From positions 1 to 64,000 of the forward strand of contig CAJYPK010000016.1 in the NCBI GenBank assembly GCA_913776615.1: DNA of 64,000 bases, in the 5' to 3' direction. Under the pieces are notes generated by a model. It ran no database searches. It worked only from the letters and a program-made list of their open reading frames with translations, and was not told where the DNA came from. Positions 48,912 to 57,412 of this stretch are shown here, piece after piece (position 1 is the stretch's first letter; the number at the start of each line of letters is the position of its first letter). Source of the stretch: an uncultured Hymenobacter sp. Its GTDB lineage: Bacteria; Bacteroidota; Bacteroidia; Cytophagales; Hymenobacteraceae. The position numbers were made by a program, and so were the translations under genes.

Positions 48912-50003
48912 GTGGCCGCCGCGCCCGCTTTTCCCGACGCCCAGCCGGCCGCGCCCGATACGGCCGTGGTGGTGCCGCCCCCGGCGCGTACCCCCGGCTA
49001 CTACGTGCGCCAGCGCCTGTGGGCCAACCGTCCCGCCGTAGCGGGCCTGGTCTTTATCGGGCTCTGCACGCTGGTGGCGCTGCTCGGCTACTGGATCCTG
49101 CCCGACCCCTCGCCCAACGCCAACAACGGCTTGGTGCAGCTGCAAAAACAGCCGCCCGGCTTCGTGGCGACCCTCCGCCAGGTGCCCAACCCTGCCGCCG
49201 CGCCCCCCGGCAACCTCTGGCAAGTGTGGCTGCACGGCCGCTCGCCCCAGGTGAAGGAAGAGATTGCGACTGATACTCACCCTCTCACCACCTCACCCTC
49301 TCACCACCTCACCACCCGCCGCTACTGGCTGGGCACCGACAAGGCCGGGCGCGACGAGCTGAGCCGACTACTGCTGGGCACGCGCATCTCGCTGGGTATC
49401 GGGCTGGTGGCGGTGCTCATCTCGCTGGCCATCGGCGTGGTGGTGGGCGCGGTGGCCGGCTACTTCGGTGGCTGGGTCGATAGCCTGCTGCTGGGCCTGA
49501 TGACGGTGGTGTGGAGCATTCCGGGCATCATGCTCGTGATCGGCATTTCGCTGGCGCTCGACAGTAAGGGCGTGTGGGTGAGCTTCGTGGCCGTGGGCCT
49601 GACCATGTGGGTCGACGTGGCGCGGGTGGTGCGTGGGCAGGTGCTGGGGCTGCGCTCGGCTACGTTTATCGAGGCGGGGCGGGTGCTGGGGCTGCCGACC
49701 GGCCGGCTCATTTTCGGGCACCTGCTGCCCAATCTGCGCGGGCCGCTCATCGTGCTGGCGACTAGTAACTTTGCCGCCGCCATTCTACTCGAAGCCGGGC
49801 TGAGCTTTCTGGGTCTGGGCGTGCAGCCCCCGGCACCCAGCTGGGGCCTGATGGTAAAGGAGGGCTACGACCTGCTCGGTACCGAGGCGGGCCTCTGGCT
49901 CACGTTGCTGCCGGGGCTGGCCATCAGCCTGCTAGTGTTGAGCTTCAACGTGCTGGGCAACGGCTTGCGCGATGCCTTCGACCCCAAAACCCAGCTGAGC
50001 TAG
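48912..50003 (+). CDS. Opp/Dpp-type ABC transporter permease (DppC-like)
   Basis: This 363-residue permease starts at GTG 48912. A first helix (about 40-62) is followed by a long extracytoplasmic loop (about 65-135), then YWLGTDKAGRDELSRLLLGTR, the typical DppC entry motif. The EAA-like loop with EAGRVLGLPTGRLIFGHLLPNL (about 255) contacts the ATPase. Five further helices and FDPKTQLS close the protein. The partner permease, ATPases and binding protein are not in the window. The loop carries an in-frame family B repeat (49276-49313) encoding THPLTTSPSHHLTT. Confidence 0.85.
   Translation: MAAAPAFPDAQPAAPDTAVVVPPPARTPGYYVRQRLWANRPAVAGLVFIGLCTLVALLGYWILPDPSPNANNGLVQLQKQPPGFVATLRQVPNPAAAPPGNLWQVWLHGRSPQVKEEIATDTHPLTTSPSHHLTTRRYWLGTDKAGRDELSRLLLGTRISLGIGLVAVLISLAIGVVVGAVAGYFGGWVDSLLLGLMTVVWSIPGIMLVIGISLALDSKGVWVSFVAVGLTMWVDVARVVRGQVLGLRSATFIEAGRVLGLPTGRLIFGHLLPNLRGPLIVLATSNFAAAILLEAGLSFLGLGVQPPAPSWGLMVKEGYDLLGTEAGLWLTLLPGLAISLLVLSFNVLGNGLRDAFDPKTQLS
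49276..49313. repeat. Family B repeat inside the permease gene
   Basis: CTCACCCTCTCACCACCTCA and its continuation form tandem TCACC-rich units within the coding sequence. The insertion keeps the frame and falls in the extracytoplasmic loop. Confidence 0.8.
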
Positions 50004-50108
50004 GTACGGGGCGGCGAGTTGGGCGGCGGGACGCGTATTATTGTACCCCCTTCCTTTTCCCTTCTTTAGTCTGGCGCGCTTGGCGGGCCATTTCTCTCAC
50101 CCCGGCCT

Positions 50109-51359
50109 ATGCCCCACCAAGCCACCATAGCGGGCCTCGAAAAGCGCCTCTTCCTGAAGGAGCGCGAGCTAGGGGCGCTGCTGGAAATCACCCAGGCCAT
50201 CACCCACGACTCGTCGGAGGGCGATTTGTATAAAATCTATCAGTTCACGCTGATCGGGCAGCTGGGCGTGCGCCGACTGGCCCTGTACGTGCTCGATGAA
50301 GGGGCTTTCCGACTAAAGGTAAACTTTGGCACGGCGCTGCCCAACGACTCCAATTTTTTGCCCGCCGAGGTGGCCAGCTGGTGTCATTCGCCCACGTGCT
50401 TCGTAAAGGAATTGGGGCTGGGGCCGGCCTGGGAACACTTCGAATTGATGGTGCCCGTGCGCCAGCTGGAGAGCGTGCAGGCGTTGGTGTTTGTGGGTAC
50501 CCTGCACGGCGACTACGCCAGCAGCGAGGCGCTGTCCTTTCTCGAAACGCTGAGCAACATCCTGCTCGGGGCGGTGGCCAACCTGCGCCTGGCCCGCCAG
50601 CGCGAGGCGCTGCTGGTGGCCGAGTCGGCCGTGCGCCGCGAGATTGAGATTGCCCAGCAGGTGCAGCAGCGGCTGTTTCCGCAGTCCTTGCCCAACAACG
50701 GTCACTACGCGCTGCACGCTACCTATCAGCCCCACACCGAAATCGGGGGCGATTACTACGACGTAGTCGAACTAGACGACCACCGCCTGCTGGTGTGCGT
50801 GGCCGACGTGAGCGGCAAGGGTGTACCGGCCTCCCTGCTGATGTCGAATTTTCAGGCGGGCCTGCGTACGCTGCTGCGGCAGGGCGTGGACCTGGTGACC
50901 ACCGTGCGCGAGCTCAACCACCTCATTTTCCGCAACGCGGGGGGGGAGAAGTTCATCACGGCTTTCCTGGCGCTTTACAACCGCGACTCCCAGGTGCTGG
51001 AGTACGTCAACGCCGGGCACAACGACCCGCTGCTGCTACCCGATACCGGCCCACCGCAGCCCTTGCACGAGGGTACCGTGATGCTCGGTATCATGCCGAG
51101 TTTGCCACCCTTCCGGGTTGGTATCGCCGCCATGTTGCCGCACTCGCTGCTCTTCACGTATACCGACGGCCTTACCGAGGTCTTCAACGCGCAGCAGCAG
51201 GAATTTGGGGAGGAAGGCGTGCTGCGCGCCCTGGTGCGTAATCGCTACCTGCCGCTGCCTCGCCTGCACCAGGAGCTGCTGCACTGCATCCGCCAGTTCA
51301 ATGTCAACGGCGAGCGCTTCGCCGATGATGTCACCATGCTCAGCCTGCGGGTGAAATAG
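50109..51359 (+). CDS. GAF-domain PP2C (SpoIIE/RsbU-type) phosphatase
   Basis: This 416-residue protein has a GAF-like domain (about 15-180), a short linker helix (EIEIAQQVQQRLFPQSLP) and a PP2C-SpoIIE domain. The metal-site motifs are TEIGGDYYDVVEL (about 212), CVADVSGKGVPASLLMSNF (about 232), TYTDGLTEVFN and FADDVTMLSL at the end. Such enzymes dephosphorylate anti-sigma antagonists in response to signals. No partner anti-sigma gene is nearby. The TAG stop is followed at once by a family B repeat (GTGAAATGGTGAG). Confidence 0.9.
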   Translation: MPHQATIAGLEKRLFLKERELGALLEITQAITHDSSEGDLYKIYQFTLIGQLGVRRLALYVLDEGAFRLKVNFGTALPNDSNFLPAEVASWCHSPTCFVKELGLGPAWEHFELMVPVRQLESVQALVFVGTLHGDYASSEALSFLETLSNILLGAVANLRLARQREALLVAESAVRREIEIAQQVQQRLFPQSLPNNGHYALHATYQPHTEIGGDYYDVVELDDHRLLVCVADVSGKGVPASLLMSNFQAGLRTLLRQGVDLVTTVRELNHLIFRNAGGEKFITAFLALYNRDSQVLEYVNAGHNDPLLLPDTGPPQPLHEGTVMLGIMPSLPPFRVGIAAMLPHSLLFTYTDGLTEVFNAQQQEFGEEGVLRALVRNRYLPLPRLHQELLHCIRQFNVNGERFADDVTMLSLRVK

Positions 51360-51778
51360 GTGAAATGGTGAGGAGTGAAATGGTGAGTGCTGCAGCGATA
51401 AATCTCGCTTGCAGGTAGCAATTAATACCTTACGTAAGCTCACTGACTTGGTCCGGCTGGTACTGGCGCGAGTTTAGCGGAGCGTAACTCGTGCCTGATG
51501 ATGACGTGGAGGCGGCGCCTCCACTGCCGCAACGCGGCAAGCCGACGATAGGGAAGCTCTTCTCTACTGCTGCCAGCACCGGAAAGAGCGTAGAGTCAAC
51601 GCTGATTTGCCGCGTTGCGGCAGTGGAGGTGCAGCCTCCACGTCTCATTAGGCACGAGTTACGCTCCGCTAAACTCGCGCCAGTGAAAGAAGAGAACAAA
51701 GAAATAGGCGATCTAATGACGCCAACCCGCGCACCGACTCGCCGTTCCACCATCTCACCATCTCACCATCTCACCATC
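51360..51778. repeat. Compound repeat block (families B and D plus nested palindrome)
   Basis: A short family B array (51360-51385) is followed by a 225-nt nested palindrome (51462-51686) with outer family D tips. A family B array of six ATCTCACC units starts at 51752 and runs into the next gene. No gene is visible in the palindrome loop. Confidence 0.85.
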
Positions 51779-51799
51779 TCACCATCTCACCATCTCACC
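51752..51799. repeat. 8-bp tandem array, six units of ATCTCACC
   Basis: Six identical 8-bp units overlap the 3' end of the O-antigen ligase gene. On the minus strand each unit contains one TGA and the period is 8, so TGA appears in all three frames within 24 bases. Confidence 0.9.
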
Positions 51800-53254
51800 A
51801 TCCGCCTCTTTGAGCCAGGTGCCGGTGCGGATGAGCAGCGCCAGGGCCACGAAAAAGATGGAGCCGATTTTATCGGTTTCTACCAATTCGTTGAATAGCA
51901 AGTGGAAGACGATGATGACGAAGGACAGGGCAACGGCCACTACCACGCGGCGTAGCTCGGGGTGCGGCTGGGTGGCGTGGTACAGGCGCTCGGCGGTGAG
52001 GAGGGCCGCGCCCACCAGCGCGCAGAAAAGCACAAAGGCCGGAATACCCTGCTCGGCTAGCTGAAGCAGGAAGTAATTATGTACGGTAGAGCCTTGGTAG
52101 TTAGCGCTGATGGAGGTGCGGAAAGCGCTCACGGTGTAGCGCTTGTATTCGGGGAAGAAAGTGGAGGGGCCACTACCCACTAGCGGCTTGTCGGCCACCA
52201 TGCGGGCGGCGGCTATCCAGCGATAGAGCCGCTCCATGCCCGAGGTGTCTTGCAGCTTGTAGGTCGAGCGCAGATGGGCGATAAAGCTTTCGCCGTGCCA
52301 GGCAGTCTGGGCGTAGTCGGGCCGGTAGCGCATGTAGTTGTCGTTGTGCACCAGGTAAGCGACTGTGCCGGCCGTGCCCAAGGCCACCGCCAGCAATACT
52401 ATTCGCGTGAGGCGCAGCCGTATCACGACGTAGTAGAGACCCGCCACCGGCAGGGCCAGCCACGAGGCCCGCGTGTACGAAGTGAGCAATCCGAATAGTA
52501 ACAGCCCCCCGGCCCCCAGCCACAGCCAGTGCCAGCGGCGGTTGCTGGCCCGCCACGCTAGCCCCCCGGCAAACGGCAGCAGCAGGGCCAGCGTGGTAGC
52601 GTAGATGACGTGGTTGAGGTAAAAAGGCTGGAGCGCCCAGTTGACCTGCGCAAAGCTGAAGCCGATGCTGGCGTGGCGCGGTAGTACCCACAGCAAGCTC
52701 GCCACGGCGCTGCTTACGTAACACATCGCCAGCTGCCAGAAGTCGGCGGGGCGGCGCACCACCAGCAGCGAGCCGAGCAGCAGTGGCACCAGATACCAGC
52801 ATTTTGCCAGTAGATACTTGATGGACTTTATTTTATCGACCGAGAAAAACGTGTCGATGCCCGCCCAGAGCAGCAGGCAGAAAGGCAGTACCAGCAGCGG
52901 ATGCCGCCATTCGCGCCGGGCCAGCTGCCGCCAGCCACCCGGGCCAGCCAGCAGTGCCACCGGTACGCAGACGAGCAGCGCCAGGAGCAGCGGCTCGGAA
53001 GGAACGTCGATCTTCCAGCTGCCCACCAGCGCAATTTCGCGGGCGAAGGGGAGCGTTAAGAACAGGCCGTAGTACAGCCAGTGCCACCGGGTGGCCGCCA
53101 GCACGCCAACGGGCACTGCCAGCGTCGGCAGGAGCCAGGCTGGCTGCCGCGATACCAGGCTGGCTGCCAAGCCCCCCAGCCCCAGGATCAGCAACCCCGC
53201 CAGCAGCCAGTGACTGACCCTGGCAAGCCGTAGGCGGAGCAATAAAGAATACAT
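51779..53254 (-). CDS. O-antigen ligase family polysaccharide ligase/polymerase
   Basis: This 491-residue protein has about 12 membrane helices. A large extracytoplasmic loop near the C-terminal half contains KLQDTSGMERLYRWIAAARM and PLVGSGPSTFFPEYKRY, the pattern of the WaaL/Wzy superfamily. It transfers or polymerises lipid-linked glycan at the outer face of the inner membrane. The last seven residues (DGEMVRW) and TGA are encoded by the 8-bp repeat array, so the natural C-terminus may have been rewritten. The flippase and GT4 genes follow on the opposite strand. Confidence 0.82.
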   Translation of the reverse strand: MYSLLLRLRLARVSHWLLAGLLILGLGGLAASLVSRQPAWLLPTLAVPVGVLAATRWHWLYYGLFLTLPFAREIALVGSWKIDVPSEPLLLALLVCVPVALLAGPGGWRQLARREWRHPLLVLPFCLLLWAGIDTFFSVDKIKSIKYLLAKCWYLVPLLLGSLLVVRRPADFWQLAMCYVSSAVASLLWVLPRHASIGFSFAQVNWALQPFYLNHVIYATTLALLLPFAGGLAWRASNRRWHWLWLGAGGLLLFGLLTSYTRASWLALPVAGLYYVVIRLRLTRIVLLAVALGTAGTVAYLVHNDNYMRYRPDYAQTAWHGESFIAHLRSTYKLQDTSGMERLYRWIAAARMVADKPLVGSGPSTFFPEYKRYTVSAFRTSISANYQGSTVHNYFLLQLAEQGIPAFVLFCALVGAALLTAERLYHATQPHPELRRVVVAVALSFVIIVFHLLFNELVETDKIGSIFFVALALLIRTGTWLKEADGEMVRW

Positions 53255-53843
53255 GGGGGTAAAAAGCGGAAGGGCGGAAGTGGCTACTGCCGCCTACGTC
53301 GGGCGTGGGCGGTGCGCACGCCTACAGTAGCTCCACCGGCAAAAATAAGGAAATTTGGCAAGGCCTAGCCAAATCTGCCGGAGCCGCACCCGGCGAAAAA
53401 AGAACAAGTACCACCAGCCGCGCGGCTGGGCCTGGCGGTGGCCGCCAGCCACGATGAGGCCAGCGGGCGACCACCCGGTTACCTGCCCCGACGGGTGCCC
53501 GTTGCCAGCCGTCCGGGCAGCGTTGGGATAGCTACCCAAGTCGTTGGGGGGCAAACAATACCGAATGCTGATTCACCACCGACGCTGAACTGCCGGTGAC
53601 TAAAGTAGCGGGGGAGATGGAATGAGCAAAAAGATAGGTAACAGGAATTAAGCGGCTACTTACAGCGCAGGCAATCGAAGAGTATCAGCGCCAATAAGCG
53701 CGGCTAGCAGCAGAAAAACGCGACGCTGGCCGGTCGTTTCGCAAAAGAGCAGAAGGCAGGACAGTAGGAGGAAGCAAAAATGCCCGAATGCCGGGTTGCG
53801 AGGGGCGGCTAGCGAGCGGCAGCGCACTGACAGGGCTCTATCT
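53255..53843. other. Gene-free spacer between ligase and flippase
   Basis: Nothing coding is convincing. The longest minus-strand frame (53554-53294) has an unlikely composition. A TATCTTTG at 53839-53846 matches the -7 consensus. Confidence 0.5.
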
Positions 53844-53846
53844 TTG
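53839..53846 (+). promoter_or_regulatory. Possible -7 box before the flippase
   Basis: TATCTTTG matches TAnnTTTG. It overlaps the only in-frame TTG candidate start of the flippase, so one of the two readings must be wrong. No -33 box is evident. Confidence 0.35.
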
Positions 53847-55337
53847 TGCGTTCACTGGTCACGGGCTACCCCCGCACTCATCCGCATCAAACGCTTTCTC
53901 GGTAACATTAGCCTCGCGGTAGCGCTCAACCTGCTCGTAAAGCCGGGCTGGGTGCTGCTCGAAAACCTGGTGCAGGATCGCCTGGGCCATGCCACCTTCG
54001 GCTTGATTGCCGCCTGTTCGGCGCTGGCCGTGGTAGTTGCCACCTTTGCCGACCTGGGCCTGACGCAGTTCACGGTGCAGCGCCTGGCCGCCGAGCCGCG
54101 CTTCGCCGCCCGGCAGTTCGACACGCTGTTTCCCTTGCGCGGGCTCCTCACGCTGGGCTCGCTGCTGGCACTGTTGGCGCTGGGGTGGGGGCTGGGCTAC
54201 CGGGGGCCGGAACTGAGCTTGCTGGCGGCGGTGGGCGCAGGAATGCTGCTCACCCAGTACGGGCAGTTTTTGCGCGCCCCGGTGCAGGCCCGCCAGCATT
54301 TCAACACCGATGCCCTGCTGTCGGTACTCGAAAAGCTGCTGGCGCTGGGGATGGTGGGCGTGTTGCTGGTGGGCGGCAAGCTGAGCCTGAGTTCCTACAT
54401 CGGGTCGCGGCTGGCGGCGGCGGCGTTTACGGCGGTGCTGTTTCTGGGGCTGCTGCGGCGGCTGTTTGGGCGCTTGCCGCACCGCTGGCCCCGGCGGCGG
54501 CGGGCGCGGCGGTTGCTGCGCGGCAGCTTGCCATTCGCTTTTATTGCCCTGCTTTACGGCATCAACGAGCGCGTGGACATGGTGCTGCTCGAACGGTTAT
54601 CGTCGGCCCGGGAGGCCGGGTATTACGCGGGTGCCTACCGCTGGCTCGACGCCGTTATGATGTACGCCTGGACGGTACTGCCGTTGTTTTTTGCTCGCTT
54701 TGCCCACGCCACCGCCCGGCCCCGCGAGCTGCGCCAATTGCTGTGGGTGGGCCAGCGGGTAGTAGCCGTGCCCCTGCTGCTGGTAGTAGCGTTCGTATTG
54801 TTCCGGGGCGAGGTTCTATTCTGGCAATTCGACCGCAGCAGCGGGGCCGAGGTGGCGCACATGACGCTGTGCCTGAAAATCTTATTCCTCAACGTGCTGG
54901 TCAATGCCTTCTTTGCCATCTACAGCACCCTGCTTACCGGTACGCGCCATCAGCGGCCCGTCAGCTGGCTTGTAGCGTTGAGCATCGGCCTCAACCTCAC
55001 GCTGAACCTAGTGCTGCTGCCCCACTACGGGGCCGTGGCCGCCGCCCTCAACACTCTCGTGAGCGGCATCCTCGTGTCGGGTGGCTACGTGTGGCTGGTC
55101 GATAAGCGGATGGGCATTCCCGTACCCTGGCACCTGCTGGCTAAGCTCGCGCTGGCTTTCGGGCTGCTGTGCGGCGGCTGGTACCTGGCCCGCACCCAGC
55201 TAGCCCTGAGCTGGTGGCTGGAAACCGGGCTGATGGGCCTAGTCTTCGCGGGCCTGCTGCTGCTCACCGGCCTGGTGCGGCCGCAGGAGCTGCGCCAGTT
55301 GCGGCGGCGCAAGCCAGGGGCGACCCCGGCTGCCTGA
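53844..55337 (+). CDS. Polysaccharide flippase (MOP superfamily, Wzx-like)
   Basis: The conserved region begins IRIKRFLGNISLAVALNLLVKPG at about 53880 and holds about 12-14 membrane helices. It moves lipid-linked glycans across the inner membrane. The C-terminal half has RPVSWLVALSIGLNLTLNLVLLPHYGAVAAAL, typical of the family. The start is unresolved: there is no in-frame ATG or GTG near the conserved start, and I list the TTG at 53844 provisionally. It fits with the adjacent O-antigen ligase and GT4 genes as one polysaccharide set. Length about 497 residues. Confidence 0.8.
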   Translation: MCVHWSRATPALIRIKRFLGNISLAVALNLLVKPGWVLLENLVQDRLGHATFGLIAACSALAVVVATFADLGLTQFTVQRLAAEPRFAARQFDTLFPLRGLLTLGSLLALLALGWGLGYRGPELSLLAAVGAGMLLTQYGQFLRAPVQARQHFNTDALLSVLEKLLALGMVGVLLVGGKLSLSSYIGSRLAAAAFTAVLFLGLLRRLFGRLPHRWPRRRRARRLLRGSLPFAFIALLYGINERVDMVLLERLSSAREAGYYAGAYRWLDAVMMYAWTVLPLFFARFAHATARPRELRQLLWVGQRVVAVPLLLVVAFVLFRGEVLFWQFDRSSGAEVAHMTLCLKILFLNVLVNAFFAIYSTLLTGTRHQRPVSWLVALSIGLNLTLNLVLLPHYGAVAAALNTLVSGILVSGGYVWLVDKRMGIPVPWHLLAKLALAFGLLCGGWYLARTQLALSWWLETGLMGLVFAGLLLLTGLVRPQELRQLRRRKPGATPAA

Positions 55338-55528
55338 AGTACTGCGAAAGCGCGCTGATTCGCAGCGTAAAACTACCAAAAGGTCGTTTTCTTAGTCGGA
55401 GAAGCGGCCCGCCGCGCCGGCTTTCCGCACTAAAAACCAGGTAGACTAAGAATAACCGGAGTAAGCACTTCTATTTACTAAAAAAAGCCAGGCGCTGCTG
55501 GCCCTGCCTCCGTAGCGGTCCCTTTTTC

Positions 55529-56689
55529 ATGCACATCGCCGTCACTACCCGCTTTCTACTGCCCGGCGGCCACCTCGAAGGGTTGGGGCGCTACACGTTC
55601 GAGTCCTTGCGCTGCCTGGTGCAGCAGCGGCCCGAGTGTACGTTTCACTTCCTGTTCGACCGCGCCTACGACTCCCGCTACCTCTTCGGCCCCAACGTGG
55701 TACCGCACGTGCTGCTGCCCCCCGCCCGCCACCCCCTGCTAATGCTGGCATGGTACGAAGGCGCGGTAGGCCACTGGCTGCGGCGCCACCGGCCGGCCGT
55801 GCTGCTCTCGCCCGAGGGCTTCACGGTGCTGGGCACCACGGTGCCCCGCGTGATGGTGCTGCACGACATCGCCTACCTGCACCGCCCCCAGGATACGGGC
55901 CGGCTGATGCGGCGCTACTACGCCTATTTTTTACCGCGCTTTGCCCGCGCCGTCGAGCAGCTCGTAACCGTGTCCGACGCTACCCGGCAAGACGTGGCCC
56001 GGCAGTACGCCCTGCCGGCCCGCCGCATCCTCGTCGCGCACAACGCGCCGGCCGAGCATTTCGCCCCGCAGTCTGCGGCGGCGCAGGTGGCGGTGCGTGA
56101 GCGCTTCAGCCAGGGGCAGCCGTACTTTCTTTTTGTAGGGGCGTTGCAGCCCCGTAAAAACCTGCCCAATCTGCTCCGGGCCTTTGCTCAGTTCAAGGCC
56201 GAGGGCGGCGCGGCGGCCGGCCCGGTGCGCCTGCTGCTGGTAGGGCGCACGGCCTGGAAGGCAGGACCGGTATTTGAGCTGTTTCGCAGCCTGCCGGCGG
56301 CGGTGCAAGCGGCCGTGGAGTTTACGGGCCGGGTGAGCGAAGCCGACCTGGCAAGTCTCTACGCGGCGGCGTTGGCTACGGTGTACGTGCCTTTCTTCGA
56401 AGGCTTTGGCTTGCCAGTGATAGAGGCGCAGGCCAGCGGCTGCCCGGTGCTGACGTCCAGCGTATCATCGTTGCCCGAGGCGGCGGGCGGCCCCGAAGCG
56501 GCCGTGCTCTGCGACCCAACCCAGCCGGTGGCCATTGCCCAGGGCCTGCACCAGTTATTTGCCGACGAGGCCCTGCGCGCTCGCCTGCGCACGGCCGGGC
56601 TGGCCAATGCCGCTAGCTTTAGCTGGGAGCACACGGCGCAGGTACTCTGGCAGGCCGTCCAGCAGGCGCTGGCGCCCGTGCCCCAATAG
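55529..56689 (+). CDS. Family 4 glycosyltransferase
   Basis: This 386-residue GT-B enzyme starts MHIAVTTRFLLPGGHLEGLGR. The C-domain has YFLFVGALQPRKNLPNLLRAF (about 195), and the E-x7-E region PFFEGFGLPVIEAQASGCPVLTS (about 289-311) that binds the nucleotide sugar. It probably builds a surface polysaccharide with the neighbouring flippase and ligase. A gap of about 190 bp to the flippase shows no named element. Confidence 0.9.
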   Translation: MHIAVTTRFLLPGGHLEGLGRYTFESLRCLVQQRPECTFHFLFDRAYDSRYLFGPNVVPHVLLPPARHPLLMLAWYEGAVGHWLRRHRPAVLLSPEGFTVLGTTVPRVMVLHDIAYLHRPQDTGRLMRRYYAYFLPRFARAVEQLVTVSDATRQDVARQYALPARRILVAHNAPAEHFAPQSAAAQVAVRERFSQGQPYFLFVGALQPRKNLPNLLRAFAQFKAEGGAAAGPVRLLLVGRTAWKAGPVFELFRSLPAAVQAAVEFTGRVSEADLASLYAAALATVYVPFFEGFGLPVIEAQASGCPVLTSSVSSLPEAAGGPEAAVLCDPTQPVAIAQGLHQLFADEALRARLRTAGLANAASFSWEHTAQVLWQAVQQALAPVPQ

Positions 56690-56703
56690 GGCGTAGGCGC
56701 TGC

Positions 56704-56711
56704 TACCTTTG
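56704..56711 (+). promoter_or_regulatory. -7 box for the 56828 gene
   Basis: TACCTTTG matches TAnnTTTG and lies 116 nt upstream of the ATG. The -33 box is not clear. Confidence 0.4.
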
Positions 56712-56827
56712 CCAGCAGCCGGTGGGCCAGGTAGCAGCAGCGACCGTCGCCCACGGTTTTGGAAGTAGCTAGCAATCTATTATCAAGCAGCCGCGGGCTA
56801 CCCGCTCCCGGCTGGTCACTCAGTCGC

Positions 56828-57412
56828 ATGGCCCGCCTGCATCCCCACCACTTTGCCTACCTGATGCTGCCCCAGCTGGTAGGGCGCCGGCCGGCGGCCG
56901 TGCGCCGCGAGCTGGCCGACCCGCTGCTGGCCCGCGAACTGCTGCTGTACATGTGGGATAAGGCTGCCGAAAACCTGGCCCCGCGCGAGCGGGTTTCGCC
57001 CCGGGGCTTGCACCTGAGCTGGCACCAGGTAGCCGGCCGCGCCACTGCGCTGCTGCAACTGCCCGCCCCCCAAGCCACGGGGGAGGCCCATTTAGTGGCC
57101 ATCGTGTACGAAGGGGCCGAGCCCGGCCCGGACGACCAGCCGCATTTCACACCCGAGGACGACGAAGACGACTTGGCTCCCGAAGAAGCGCAGCCGCGCT
57201 ACTTCCTGCTCGAAGCTACCCTGGGGCGCAGCCTGGAGGAAGCGGGTACGCCCACGCTGCTCGGCGAGCTGCACGGCGAGCAGCATCGCCACCATGCGCC
57301 CGGGCCACCAGCCGGCCGGCCCGATACGGCCGGCCGGTTTCTACAGGCACTAGCCGAACTGCTCGGCCCGCTGCCGGACGTGGTGCCCTACATGCGCATC
57401 GTGCGCGGCTAG
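56828..57412 (+). CDS. Hypothetical protein with acidic linker
   Basis: I do not recognise this 194-residue protein. It starts MARLHPHHFAYLMLPQLVGRR with a helical N-domain. A strand-rich middle (GLHLSWHQVAGRATALLQLP, then HLVAIVYEGAEPGP) follows. An acidic linker (PEDDEDDLAPEEAQ at about 117-130) precedes RYFLLEATLG and a C-terminal helix. No signal or membrane helix is seen. Its stop abuts the convergent gene at 57413 with no spacer. Confidence 0.65.
   Translation: MARLHPHHFAYLMLPQLVGRRPAAVRRELADPLLARELLLYMWDKAAENLAPRERVSPRGLHLSWHQVAGRATALLQLPAPQATGEAHLVAIVYEGAEPGPDDQPHFTPEDDEDDLAPEEAQPRYFLLEATLGRSLEEAGTPTLLGELHGEQHRHHAPGPPAGRPDTAGRFLQALAELLGPLPDVVPYMRIVRG

Noticed and set aside
51752-51799. 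CRISPR-like array
   Set aside because: Units are 8 bp with no spacers; it is a simple tandem repeat.
53294-53554. Possible 86-residue minus-strand gene
   Set aside because: Composition is atypical, with no conserved-looking core.
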